The notes beneath the pieces are model-generated. The model was not told where the DNA came from. It was given only the letters and a program-made list of their open reading frames with translations, and ran no database searches. 17,762 bases of DNA from UBA3071 sp965369635 (lineage in GTDB: Bacteria > Chloroflexota > Anaerolineae > UBA3071). Each line of letters starts with the position of its first letter. Within the stretch, counting starts at the first letter, position 1. The DNA is taken from NCBI GenBank assembly GCA_965369635.1, contig CBDURC010000027.1:1-17762 (forward strand), in the 5' to 3' direction. The position numbers were made by a program, and so were the translations under genes. Shown one piece after another: positions 1 through 7,198 of this stretch.

Positions 1-51
1 GCCTATCTGGAAGAGGAGCGGGATGAATGGAAAGCTTCCGAGAGCGACTAG
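1..51 (+). CDS. 3' end of an antitoxin-like gene (partial)
   Basis: The window opens inside a reading frame that ends at TAG 49-51. The visible C-terminus is AYLEEERDEWKASESD, an acidic, charged helix. It overlaps the start of the PIN-domain gene by 25 bp in another frame. A short charged tail overlapping a PIN toxin start is typical of the antitoxin in VapBC-type operons, so an antitoxin is inferred from context. The family (AbrB, RHH, Phd) cannot be named because the DNA-binding N-terminus lies outside the window. Confidence 0.55.
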   Translation, partial: AYLEEERDEWKASESD

Positions 52-491
52 ACAGACACGCCATCCTTGGCCTGGACACAGCCATCTTCATCTACCACTT
101 GGAAGCCCATCCACGGTATCAGGCATTGACTGAGGAAGTGCTGAATGGCGTCGAGGCTGGGCGACAGACAGCCATTACCTCGACGATCACGGTTATGGAA
201 TTGACCGTCCGACCCTGGCAGGTAGGGCGACCAGCCGTAGCGCGCGAGTATGAAGCGCGGCTGGTTCATTTCCCGAACCTGTTCTTGGCGGACGTGACCC
301 GCGATGTGGCACGTCGGGCGGCACAGTTGCGCGCCCGATTCAATCTCCGCGCTGCGGATGCGCTCCAGGTAGCCACCACCCTGATCCACGGGGCAACGGC
401 CTTTGTCACCAACGACCGGCGGCTGAGACGCCTGGAGTCGGTGCTGGACATGATCGTCTTGGACGACTTCGCACTGCCGTTGAACCGCTGA
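27..491 (+). CDS. PIN-domain ribonuclease toxin (VapC-like)
   Basis: This 154-residue protein has the acidic residues expected of a PIN nuclease: D17 in the first strand (LGLDTAIFIY), E58 (TVMELT), D111 (RAADALQVA) and D130 (VTNDRR). PIN toxins of VapBC systems are Mg-dependent RNases that usually cut tRNA or rRNA and are held inactive by the antitoxin made just upstream. The ATG at 27 lies inside the preceding antitoxin-like frame, which suggests translational coupling. The gene ends 6 bp before a truncated comEC start. A diverged 3' half of the same gene lies at 8125-8391, again followed by a comEC start. The family call is firm. The cellular target is unknown. Confidence 0.85.
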   Translation: MESFRERLDRHAILGLDTAIFIYHLEAHPRYQALTEEVLNGVEAGRQTAITSTITVMELTVRPWQVGRPAVAREYEARLVHFPNLFLADVTRDVARRAAQLRARFNLRAADALQVATTLIHGATAFVTNDRRLRRLESVLDMIVLDDFALPLNR

Positions 492-497
492 AGTGGT

Positions 498-809
498 ATG
501 CTCCTCATCTACCTCACCGCCGCCTGGATACTGGGCATCTTCCTGGCCCGCTTGTTGTGGGCGCAGGGGCTGCTGGGCTGCGCTTCCCCTCCGGTCTGGG
601 GCTGGGGTGCACTATCAGCACTCCTGATCGCAGTTGCCATCCTTTTGCGCCGTCGCAAGAACGTCCGTCTCTCTCTCGTCCTGACCCTCTTCGCCCTCCT
701 CGGCGCCTGGCGCTACCAGTCTCACCCTATCCAGCCCTGCTTCACCGCCAATGATCTGACCCTTTACAACCCATGCTGTACCACTCTCGCGCCCCCCTCC
801 TGGATGTGA
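498..809 (+). pseudogene. comEC: Truncated comEC 5' fragment
   Basis: The 103-residue frame aligns from its Met with the first ~100 residues of the full comEC at 10200. It shares MLL-YLTA-W-LGI-LAR, the RRRK basic stretch and WRYQSHPI-PCFT. This is the N-terminal membrane part of ComEC, with two hydrophobic segments at about residues 3-22 and 33-50. Homology stops near codon W102 (about 805), where a TGA soon follows, so the competence domain and the metallo-hydrolase domain are missing. By eye it matches the full gene at roughly three quarters of bases, with many silent changes, so it is an old paralogue or a transferred copy and not a fresh duplication. A truncated membrane peptide could still be made, but a function is unlikely. 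Confidence 0.8.
720..805 (+). repeat. Direct repeat copy A (86 bp, within comEC fragment)
   Basis: This segment runs from TCTCACCC to CTCCTGGAT. It recurs in the same orientation at 8428-8512 with two substitutions and one deleted base by my alignment. It corresponds to about codons 75-102 of comEC. The matching part of intact comEC is much less similar. Both copies stop matching at the same base, after GGAT. Confidence 0.85.
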
Positions 810-844
810 CCGCTCCAGATTTGGTGGGCGGTAGAGGAGAATTG

Positions 845-875
845 GGGACACACGCCAAAAGGGAGCGTTTGTCCC
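845..875 (+). repeat. Hairpin-forming inverted repeat
   Basis: GGGACACACGC (845-855) pairs with GCGTTTGTCCC (865-875) at 10 of 11 positions around a 9-base loop. No T-run follows, so it is not a classical terminator. It lies 40 bp past the comEC breakpoint and could be a mobile-element end or a structural element. Confidence 0.5.
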
Positions 876-947
876 AGGGAACAAACCTTCGTTTAGGCAG
901 CGCACACTGCAGCCAGGTTGTAGCCAGTGAGCTCACCTTCCCACCCC

Positions 948-1000
948 TCAACCCGGTCACGTTGTTGACCGGCCTGCGCTGGCTGGAGCGGCCGGGTTGA
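948..1000 (+). repeat. Overlapping inverted repeats, mutually exclusive hairpins
   Basis: TCAACCCGG (948-956) is the exact inverse of CCGGGTTGA (992-1000). CCGGTCA (953-959) is the exact inverse of TGACCGG (966-972). The two pairs share bases 953-956, so the two stems cannot form together, which is the geometry of an attenuator or switch. Neither is followed by a T-tract. The arrangement lies upstream of the predicted kinase promoter, so a role in kinase mRNA control is doubtful. Confidence 0.45.
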
Positions 1001-1078
1001 GATAAAAGCGGATCGTGGTTCTTGACCGGGAGGGATTGGAAGCCGAGACACAGCGCTGTCGAAATGTGACTTTTGTCG

Positions 1079-1107
1079 TAGACGAGTGGCCGCTTTTCTG
1101 CTATGCT
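1079..1107 (+). promoter_or_regulatory. Probable sigma70 extended -10 promoter for the two-component pair
   Basis: TAGACG (1079-1084) is separated by 17 bp from TATGCT (1102-1107), with the extended -10 TG at 1099-1100. The -35 matches 4 of 6 consensus bases and the -10 matches 4 of 6. It would give an mRNA leader of about 155 bases before the kinase start. Confidence 0.45.
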
Positions 1108-1271
1108 GGAGTAGAAAGGCGTCAGCGCGATCATCATCTCTCTGCGATAATACAGCCCGCACGCACACGGTTAGTCCACAGGAGCGTTCGCTTTCCCAGC
1201 CATAGTCGCCAGGGTGCACGAAGAGCCTGCCGGGGGAAGTGCTGCGTCTTTGCAAAGCGAGTGTGCCTCAA

Positions 1272-3194
1272 ATGCTCACCAGTATCCGCGCCAAACTAGG
1301 AGCCGTCTTTATCGGCTTTCTGCTGCTGGGTGCCGGGTCGGTCACTGCCACCTTCGTGGCCGTCACGGACCATGCGGCCGACGCGCTGCTCATCAACCTG
1401 GCCGGGCGGCAGCGCATGCTGACCCAGGAGATGACCAAGGCCGTCCTGGGCATTGCCAGAGGCCCGGCGCCTGACTACCAGGCGGAACTGAGCGAGGCCG
1501 CCTATCTGTTCGACCACACCCTGACGGCCCTGCTGGACGGAGGATCAACCCCCTACGGCGACGAAACCGTCACGCTGCCAGCGGCCACGGATGCGGCGAT
1601 CCGCGCCCAACTGGATGTGGTGGCCGGGCTGTGGGGCCGGTTCCGGCAGGCAGTGGAAACGGTGCAGACGTCCGAGCCGGAGACTGCCACCTTCGCCCAG
1701 GCTGTCCGCGAGATCGAATCCCTCTCCCTAATCATCCTGCAGGAGATGGATCAGGCGGTGCGGCTGTACGAGGCCACATCCGAACTGAAGCATTCCCGCC
1801 TGTACGCCATCCAGGCGCTCTTTTCCGTCGGCGCTATGGGTTTACTCGTCGCCGGGTATCTCCTGACCCAGCGCACGATCGTGAATCCCATCTCCGCTCT
1901 GGAGGGGGCAACGCGGCGCATGGCGGGCGGGGACCTGGAGAGCCCCATCGAGGTCGAGCCCACTGTCAGCAGCGAGGTCCGCGCCCTGGCCCGATCCTTC
2001 GAGAGCATGCGCTACGAACTAGCCACCTCCCAGTTGGAATTGGAGCGCTGGGCGGCTGAATTGGAGACGCGGGTGGAACGGCGCACTCAGCAATTGGCCG
2101 CCCTCTTCGAGGTGAGTGCCGAGATCTCCTCCCAGTTGGAGATTCAGCAAGTTCTGGAGTCGGTCGTGGACAAGGCCCGCCATCTGGCAGGGGGCGAGGT
2201 GGCCGTGCTGTGCTTGCTTGACCCTGCAGGCGAGACGTTGACGGTGGCGGCCACCAGCGGGCCAGCGGAAGCGTTCGTCGCTCGCCCGCAGGCGGTCATC
2301 AGGAGGTTCGTACTGGCGGAGGCCTGCATTGCAGAAGCGAGGATCCTGCATGAAGGTTGTGACTGTCCACTCCTGCAGCCTCGATTCCGGCGCGGCCACC
2401 TGGCGGTTTCTCTGTGCATTGGGGATAGGGTTCTCGGAATGCTGTGCGTGGGCCATGGGGATGTAACCCGGTTCGGCGAGGAGGAGGTTCGCCTGCTGGC
2501 CCTGCTGGCCAACGCCGGGGCCGTCGCCCTGGAGAACGCCCGCTTGTACGAGCAGATGGAACGGGCAGCCGCCCTGGCAGAGCGAGAGCGCATCGTGGCC
2601 GAGATACACGATGGTCTGGCCCAGACCCTCAGTTTTCTGGGCCTCCGATTGGAAGTGGTGGAGGGATTGATTGAGGACGAGGATCTTTCCGGAGTCCCGC
2701 GGCACCTGGCGCTGATGCAACGGACTGTCGAGCAAGCCAGTCAGGAGGCGCGGAGGCTGATGGCCGGTCTGTGGGCTCGCACACACGTCCGCCGCCCCTT
2801 TAAGGAGTTGCTGAGGCAAACTGTGGAGATCTTCGTCGAGGAACGGGGCATGGAGATCGAGTTGCGGGTGGAAACCGGCCAGCCGATTCGGGTGCCATCG
2901 AAAGTGCGCGAACAGGTGATGCGCGTCGTGCGGGAGGCGCTGAGCAACGTTCACAAACACGCGGCGTCCAGCCGGGTCACGGTCACACTGCGGCGACAGG
3001 GCAGGCAGGCAATCGTTCGTGTCCAAGACGATGGGGTGGGCTTCGACGTGAATTACCCAGCCAGCGGGCAGCGTCACTTCGGTTTGAAGGTGATGAAGAC
3101 GCGGGCTGAGTGGATCGGTGGAGAGCTGAGCGTGGAGTCGGCGCCGGGGCAGGGGACGACGGTGACGCTGCGCTGGCCCACAGCAGAGGGATAG
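1272..3194 (+). CDS. NarX-like membrane sensor histidine kinase (PilJ-type sensor, HAMP, GAF, HisKA_3, HATPase)
   Basis: This is a two-component sensor of the NarX/HPK7 group. From Met 1272 it has 640 residues. They comprise TM1 at about 9-30, a periplasmic PilJ/NarX-type sensor starting with the P-box NLAGRQRML (42-50), TM2 at about 177-199, HAMP, a coiled linker (about 257-275), and a GAF domain at about 276-424 with Cys 314, 352, 363, 365, 382 and 392. The kinase core has the HisKA_3 His446 in VAEIHDGLAQ, N-box N559, DDGVGF (586-591) and GL (604-605). The same frame opens at GTG 1239. I prefer ATG 1272 because MLTSIRAKL followed directly by a membrane helix is the usual start of such kinases, although neither start has a strong ribosome binding site. 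The P-box Arg is kept, but the ligand (nitrate or other) cannot be read from sequence. The response regulator follows 13 bp later. Confidence 0.88.
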   Translation: MLTSIRAKLGAVFIGFLLLGAGSVTATFVAVTDHAADALLINLAGRQRMLTQEMTKAVLGIARGPAPDYQAELSEAAYLFDHTLTALLDGGSTPYGDETVTLPAATDAAIRAQLDVVAGLWGRFRQAVETVQTSEPETATFAQAVREIESLSLIILQEMDQAVRLYEATSELKHSRLYAIQALFSVGAMGLLVAGYLLTQRTIVNPISALEGATRRMAGGDLESPIEVEPTVSSEVRALARSFESMRYELATSQLELERWAAELETRVERRTQQLAALFEVSAEISSQLEIQQVLESVVDKARHLAGGEVAVLCLLDPAGETLTVAATSGPAEAFVARPQAVIRRFVLAEACIAEARILHEGCDCPLLQPRFRRGHLAVSLCIGDRVLGMLCVGHGDVTRFGEEEVRLLALLANAGAVALENARLYEQMERAAALAERERIVAEIHDGLAQTLSFLGLRLEVVEGLIEDEDLSGVPRHLALMQRTVEQASQEARRLMAGLWARTHVRRPFKELLRQTVEIFVEERGMEIELRVETGQPIRVPSKVREQVMRVVREALSNVHKHAASSRVTVTLRRQGRQAIVRVQDDGVGFDVNYPASGQRHFGLKVMKTRAEWIGGELSVESAPGQGTTVTLRWPTAEG

Positions 3195-3207
3195 GGAGGA
3201 GACGACG

Positions 3208-3900
3208 ATGGCGCTGCAAGTAAGGGTGCTTCTGGTAGACGACCACGCGCTGTTTCGCGAGGGCCTGGCCAGCATCCTCTCCTCCCATCCTGACATCGAA
3301 GTGGTGGGCGAGGCGGAGGACGGACTGGAGGCGCTGGTCAAGGCACAGGAACTGCGGCCGGACCTGATCCTGATGGACGTGACGATGCCCGGCTGTGATG
3401 GGCTGGAGGCGACGCAACTGATCAAGGAGGCCCTGCCGGACGTGAAGATTGTGATGCTCACCGTCCACGATGAGGACGATAAACTGTTCCAGGCCATCAG
3501 GAGCGGCGCAGCGGGGTACCTGCTGAAAAGCACGGCATCCAAGGTGCTGATGCCGATGTTGCAGGGAGTGATGCGCGGTGAAGCGGCCATCAGCGGGGCG
3601 ATGGCTGCGCAGATCCTGGAGGAGTTTGGACGGCTGGCCAGGCGAAGGCCACCTCTCGCCCAAGAAGACACACCAGTGCTGACCCCCCGCGAGAAAGAGG
3701 TGCTCAGGCTGGTGGCGGCGGGGGCGATGGACAAAGAGATTGCCGCCGAGCTATCTATCAGCCTCAACACCGTCAAGACCCACATGCGCAACATCCTGGC
3801 CAAGCTGCAGGCCACGAGCCGCCACCAGGCAGCCGCCTACGCCGTGCAGGAGGGGCTGATCCACCCGCCAGGCCAGGGGAGTGTGCTACGGGAGAAGTAG
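3208..3900 (+). CDS. NarL/FixJ-family response regulator
   Basis: This 230-residue protein has a receiver domain at about 5-122 with acidic pocket D11-D12, phospho-acceptor D57 (LILMDVTMPG), T85 and K107 (YLLKS). A LuxR-type helix-turn-helix follows at about 157-215 (LTPREKEVLRLVAAG ... NTVKTHMRNILAKL). It is a DNA-binding transcription factor phosphorylated by the kinase encoded immediately upstream. The intergenic gap is 13 bp and contains GGGAGGAG at good spacing before ATG 3208. A strong terminator follows at 3937, so the pair forms a two-gene operon. Its target promoters cannot be assigned. The nearby promoters at 3990 and 12718 show no obvious shared heptamer pair. Confidence 0.93.
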   Translation: MALQVRVLLVDDHALFREGLASILSSHPDIEVVGEAEDGLEALVKAQELRPDLILMDVTMPGCDGLEATQLIKEALPDVKIVMLTVHDEDDKLFQAIRSGAAGYLLKSTASKVLMPMLQGVMRGEAAISGAMAAQILEEFGRLARRRPPLAQEDTPVLTPREKEVLRLVAAGAMDKEIAAELSISLNTVKTHMRNILAKLQATSRHQAAAYAVQEGLIHPPGQGSVLREK

Positions 3901-3936
3901 CTCCGTGATGCCGAAGAACTAGTTCGTTTGATGAAC

Positions 3937-3964
3937 AGAGCGGTCGCCAAGATCGCTCTTTTTT
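3937..3964 (+). terminator. Intrinsic terminator after the two-component operon
   Basis: AGAGCGGTC (3937-3945) pairs with GATCGCTCT (3951-3959), giving nine pairs including one G-U, around loop GCCAA. Six T follow (3959-3964). This is a textbook rho-independent terminator 36 bp after the regulator stop codon. Confidence 0.88.
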
Positions 3965-3989
3965 CATTCCTAAACTGCGTGAAGAACGA

Positions 3990-4018
3990 TTTACACACGA
4001 TGGCGCATCTGCTATACT
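3990..4018 (+). promoter_or_regulatory. Strong sigma70 promoter for the ABM-like gene
   Basis: TTTACA (3990-3995), a 17-bp spacer, then TATACT (4013-4018), with TG at 4010-4011 giving an extended -10. Transcription would start near 4025, leaving a leader of about 110 bases. The promoter lies just behind the terminator at 3937, which makes the start of a new transcription unit convincing. Confidence 0.75.
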
Positions 4019-4137
4019 ATGCTCAGGAGTTCAAAAAGTCATCGGGCGATCTAAGGCAGAGGCTAGGCTCCGTTGATACGCTCAGGATCCTTCCCCCGCT
4101 TCGCTCGCCCCCCAATCTATCGGAAGAATGGAGGTAA

Positions 4138-4434
4138 ATGACCATGTATGCACGCCTAGTCATGTTCACACTGGGGCCAGGAACGCGCTCGACAGCGGAT
4201 AAACTGGTTGATCAGTTTGCTCCTGCCTTAAGGGCCCAGAAGGGGTTCAAGAGCGCAACATTCTTGGCAGATGACTCGGTCGGCGAGTATGGGGCCTTCG
4301 TTCTATGGGAATCGAAGGAGGACGCTGAGGCCGCCTTTGAAGCCCTAAATCCCCAGTTGGAGAAGGCCTTGACCGGCATCGTTCAGGGTCCGCCGACCAC
4401 CCGGTTGTTTGAAGTGGTCAAACCGAAAGCTTAA
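4138..4434 (+). CDS. Small dimeric alpha/beta-barrel protein (ABM-like)
   Basis: The 98-residue product begins MTMYARLVMFTLGPG and continues with a helix (ADKLVDQFAPALRAQKGF), a strand (SATFLAD) and YGAFVLWESKEDAEAAFEAL. This is the pattern of the antibiotic biosynthesis monooxygenase / stress-responsive alpha-beta barrel superfamily, about 100 residues long and normally a homodimer. Members act as cofactor-free oxygenases or ligand binders, and no specific substrate can be read. TGGAGGT sits just upstream of ATG 4138, and Met 4144 is an in-frame alternative. The gene has its own promoter at 3990. Base composition is noticeably more AT-rich here than in the nad genes. Confidence 0.7.
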   Translation: MTMYARLVMFTLGPGTRSTADKLVDQFAPALRAQKGFKSATFLADDSVGEYGAFVLWESKEDAEAAFEALNPQLEKALTGIVQGPPTTRLFEVVKPKA

Positions 4435-4568
4435 TTGGCGCTCGGCACTGAGGGTGCCTCGCTCCTCATCATGCAAGTGGAGTGAGCATCCCCAGTTGCG
4501 ACCAGTACTTTCCGAGAGATCTACCAAATAGCGGGGGCCTTAACGCAAGTCAAGGAAGGAAGTCCCAA

Positions 4569-4634
4569 ATGAACAGAGCAATTAGAACAGTTATGGGTAT
4601 CGGACTACTTCTAGGAGGCAGGTGCGATGAATGA
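4569..4634 (+). CDS. Small hydrophobic ORF (21 aa), first of a coupled chain
   Basis: MNRAIRTVMGIGLLLGGRCDE is preceded by AAGGAAGGA at good spacing (8 bp). It has a basic N-terminus and a short hydrophobic stretch. Its stop overlaps the start region of the next ORF. It could be a leader peptide that couples translation, a tiny membrane peptide, or a truncated gene start. The good ribosome binding site and the overlap argue that it is translated. I do not recognise a family. Confidence 0.4.
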   Translation: MNRAIRTVMGIGLLLGGRCDE

Positions 4635-4794
4635 TTACAGTCTCATATTTTCTGTGATCGGGCTACTGATTATTGCTGCTTTCTCCGTTTTGGCAGCACG
4701 TGCGGAGGAAGCGTTCTGGCGCAAATGCAGACGAAGAGAGTCTTGTCTTCAAATGCAGCAGCAAATAACCTTGGGAAAATCCCACAGTAGATGA
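4627..4794 (+). CDS. Small single-span membrane protein (55 aa)
   Basis: The product begins MNDYSLIFSVIGLLIIAAFS with one membrane helix at about 5-24, followed by a short acidic patch and a basic, Cys-containing cytoplasmic-type tail (WRKCRRRESC). GGAGG at 4614-4618 lies 8 bp before the ATG. The start overlaps the end of the 21-residue ORF, and its TGA overlaps the ATG of the next ORF (ATGA at 4791-4794), so the three are likely translated as a coupled chain. No family recognised. Confidence 0.5.
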   Translation: MNDYSLIFSVIGLLIIAAFSVLAARAEEAFWRKCRRRESCLQMQQQITLGKSHSR

Positions 4795-5135
4795 GGGGCT
4801 CTCTTTGCGGATCTTCATCGATCCAGGAGCTCCTCAGTCTCAGGGGCACTGCCCCGAATCTATCAATTAAGAAGGTAGTCGGATTGATCCTGGGTATTTT
4901 TCTGATCAGCCTTCCGCCAGCAGAAACCCAGTCAGCCGCTGTTGTCACTGAAAATGAGGAAAGCGTGCAGCGTGGCATTGACGCCAGCGCCACCCGGTAT
5001 AGTGCCATGGCCGAGTACTACGCCGCAAAAAAGGACAGCGTGCAACGTGGTATTGATGCCAGCGCCGCCCGGTATAGTGCTATGGCTGAATACTATGCCG
5101 CAAAAGCGGCCGGAAATGGGTGTGAGAAGTGCTAA
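4791..5135 (+). CDS. Secreted or anchored small protein with a 25-residue tandem repeat
   Basis: This 114-residue protein has a hydrophobic segment at about 27-43 (VVGLILGIFLISL) followed by PPAETQSA, which resembles a signal peptide with a long n-region. Two tandem copies of a 25-residue unit follow at 58-82 and 83-107, with core SVQRGIDASA-RYSAMAEYYAAK. The tail NGCEKC has two Cys. The repeat DNA differs at seven third positions, all silent, and at one replacement codon within the first 23 codons, so the protein sequence has been selected. The start overlaps the previous stop (ATGA), and the SpoIIE phosphatase gene begins 33 bp downstream. The repeat is helical and amphipathic in appearance. 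Its function is unknown. Confidence 0.65.
   Translation: MRGSLCGSSSIQELLSLRGTAPNLSIKKVVGLILGIFLISLPPAETQSAAVVTENEESVQRGIDASATRYSAMAEYYAAKKDSVQRGIDASAARYSAMAEYYAAKAAGNGCEKC
4962..5111 (+). repeat. Two 75-bp in-frame tandem repeats
   Basis: Unit 1 is 4962-5036 and unit 2 is 5037-5111. They encode nearly the same 25 residues. In the first 23 codons there are seven synonymous differences and one replacement (Thr to Ala); the last two codons diverge. Confidence 0.9.
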
Positions 5136-5168
5136 GTGCGGATTTAGCGGCTTGACGAGGATGAAGAC

Positions 5169-7028
5169 ATGGTGCATCTGTTGAAGACCCTACGCCCCGA
5201 CCGTTCTAACCAGGTAGAACCGCTGACGTTCTCTCAAACAGACCTGGTCGAGGACCTGACCACGCTCAACCATATAGCTGAAACGCTAAATGGGGCTGTG
5301 GACGTGAGCGGCGCGCTCAACTCTGCCCTGACACGGCTGGTTGAACTGATGGGGCTGGAAGCTGGCTGGATCTTCGTAAGAGACCCGGCAGCCCAGGATC
5401 ACGGGGAGGATGCAGGCTATGTGCTGGCAGCCCACTATAACCTGCCACCCGCGCTGGCTGACGCTGGCCTATGGGCGGGTGGCTGCCAGTGCCAGAGTCT
5501 TTGTGACCAGGGGCGCCTGACTGAAGCGTATAACGAGGTGCGTTGTAGCCGCCTGGGCGGCGCGAGCGGTGACCGGCGCGGGCTGGCGGTGCACGCTTCG
5601 GTGCCTTTGCGCTCTGGCGACCGTATCCTGGGTATACTCAACCTGTTCGGGCCGGACTGGGCGTCTTTCAGCCCACGGGCCCTGGCATTGCTGACCAACG
5701 CCGGCAACCAGATGGGCATCGCTCTGGAGCGGGCGCGACTCTTCGACCTGCTGAAGGAGCAGCGTATTCACGAGCAGGCAGCACTGCTCGACTTGTCCAA
5801 CCAGTTGTTGAGCCGTCTGGACCTGGACGACGTGATGGGCTACCTGGTCGAGGAGGCGCGCCGTTTGCTACAGGCCGACGCTTGCGCTCTGTTGCTGCCT
5901 GGCGAGGAGCCTGGCCACCTGGCCTTTCGCGCTGCCAGCGGTTGGTGCTTTGATCCCGTGGCCAGCCAGCGCCAGATGTCTATTGACGAGAACGACGGGC
6001 CCGGGTTGGTGATGCGCACGCAGCAACCCCTGCTGGCTGAGGACATTGAGGCCAGCGATCCGGCCGTCTGGTGCACGGATTGGCTGCGGTCGGAGGGCTT
6101 TCGGGGGCACGCGGTGGTCCCTCTGGTCGTTGGTGACCGCTCCATCGGCGTGCTGATGATAAATACACGGCAGCCACGGCTGCTGAATGAGGACGAGGTG
6201 CGCTTCCTGCGCCTGATGGCCAACCAGGCCGCTATCGCCATCGAGAACGCACGGCTGCATCGAGAGGAGATCGAGCGCCATCGGCTGGAGCAGGAACTGG
6301 CCGTCGGTCAGCAGATTCAGCTTGGCATGTTACCAAAGGACTGCCCCGTCGTGCCAGGCTGGGAGTTTGCCGCGGTCTACCAGGCCGCCGGGCAGGTGGG
6401 CGGCGACTTCTATGACTTCTTCGAGTTGCCCGGCGAGCCTGGGCGGCTGGGCATAGTCATCGCCGATGTGGCGGACAAGGGAGTGCCTGCGGCCCTGATG
6501 ATGGCCCTCAGCCGCACGATAATTCGCACTAAGGCCCTCGGCGGCCGCAGCCCGTCGTCCGCGCTGATGCGGGCCAACGAGTCAATCCTGAATGACTCCC
6601 GGAGCGACCTTTTCGTAACTGCCTTTTATGCTACGCTGGACACTCATAGTGGCCGATTGACCTATGCCAATGCTGGCCACAATCGGCCACTGTGGCTGCA
6701 GATCCGCTCAGGTGAGATTCAGGAAGTGACCGCGCCGGGCATCGCCTTGGGCGTTCTCGAGGACATCGAGCTGGAGGAGCGTGAGATTGACGTGGCCCCC
6801 GGCGACCTCCTGGTCTTCTATACCGACGGTGTGACCGAGGCGATGAACACCGGCGGTCAGCAGTTCGACGGGGAACGGCTGCGGGCGGCTGTGGCGGCCA
6901 ACCCAGACGCCAGCGCGCAGCAGATCCTTTCGGCAGTGGTGGACGCCGTCAGGGCTTTCACCGGCGATGCCCCGCAGTCAGACGACCTCACCCTCTTCGT
7001 GGCCAAACGGTGCCCACTGACTACCTAG
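5169..7028 (+). CDS. GAF-GAF-SpoIIE/PP2C serine phosphatase (RsbU-like)
   Basis: This 619-residue soluble protein has GAF 1 at about 44-190, GAF 2 at about 216-365, a coiled linker (365-385) and a SpoIIE-type PP2C phosphatase at about 395-613. Metal-binding motifs are intact: GGDFYD (D413), IADVADKG (D433), YTDGVTE (D553) and QSDDLTLF (D605/D606). Such enzymes dephosphorylate anti-sigma-factor antagonists in partner-switching pathways, but no antagonist or anti-sigma gene is visible here. GAF 1 carries C106-X-C108-X3-C112 and C126, which suggests a metal, Fe-S or redox input. GAGG lies before ATG 5169. It follows the small-ORF chain by 33 bp and is probably in the same transcript. Confidence 0.9.
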   Translation: MVHLLKTLRPDRSNQVEPLTFSQTDLVEDLTTLNHIAETLNGAVDVSGALNSALTRLVELMGLEAGWIFVRDPAAQDHGEDAGYVLAAHYNLPPALADAGLWAGGCQCQSLCDQGRLTEAYNEVRCSRLGGASGDRRGLAVHASVPLRSGDRILGILNLFGPDWASFSPRALALLTNAGNQMGIALERARLFDLLKEQRIHEQAALLDLSNQLLSRLDLDDVMGYLVEEARRLLQADACALLLPGEEPGHLAFRAASGWCFDPVASQRQMSIDENDGPGLVMRTQQPLLAEDIEASDPAVWCTDWLRSEGFRGHAVVPLVVGDRSIGVLMINTRQPRLLNEDEVRFLRLMANQAAIAIENARLHREEIERHRLEQELAVGQQIQLGMLPKDCPVVPGWEFAAVYQAAGQVGGDFYDFFELPGEPGRLGIVIADVADKGVPAALMMALSRTIIRTKALGGRSPSSALMRANESILNDSRSDLFVTAFYATLDTHSGRLTYANAGHNRPLWLQIRSGEIQEVTAPGIALGVLEDIELEEREIDVAPGDLLVFYTDGVTEAMNTGGQQFDGERLRAAVAANPDASAQQILSAVVDAVRAFTGDAPQSDDLTLFVAKRCPLTT

Positions 7029-7198
7029 GGCCGTGCAGGGCCGCTAGCTACGGGGGCGTCGGGCCTTTGGGCCAGGCGGTGGTGAGCACAGACGGTCGTG
7101 GCGGGCAAGAGCCAAAGTTCTCTGCACTCCCGTTCAGACGAACAACATGATCTGCCGACGAGGTTCACTTTGAATAAATAAGCGAATGGAGGAAAATC

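Larger units (their letters stand above)
810..1271 (+). other. Non-coding stretch between comEC fragment and sensor kinase
   Basis: No reading frame here looks like a protein I recognise. The stretch holds a hairpin at 845-875, a pair of overlapping inverted repeats at 948-1000 and a probable promoter at 1079-1107. The first part could be decayed mobile-element sequence, since it begins exactly where comEC homology ends, but no transposase remnant or clear terminal repeat is visible. From about 1108 on it is probably the leader of the kinase mRNA. Confidence 0.5.

Noticed and set aside
845..875. Intrinsic terminator for the PIN/comEC fragment
   Set aside because: The stem is good, but no T-tract follows and it has a 9-base loop, so it is recorded as an inverted repeat only.
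2019..3815. Long minus-strand open frame (598 codons)
   Set aside because: It is antisense to the kinase and regulator genes, which have complete domain motifs. The minus-strand product is low-complexity and Ser/Arg/His-rich, as expected from a high-GC shadow frame.
3928..4137. 69-codon plus-strand frame before the ABM-like gene
   Set aside because: It runs through the intrinsic terminator (3937-3964) and the promoter (3990-4018), so it cannot be an ordinary gene.
7029..7198. Terminator or riboswitch between the phosphatase and ACT genes
   Set aside because: Several GGGCC/GGCC strings allow only 4-bp stems, without a T-run or a convincing promoter. Nothing specific is supported.
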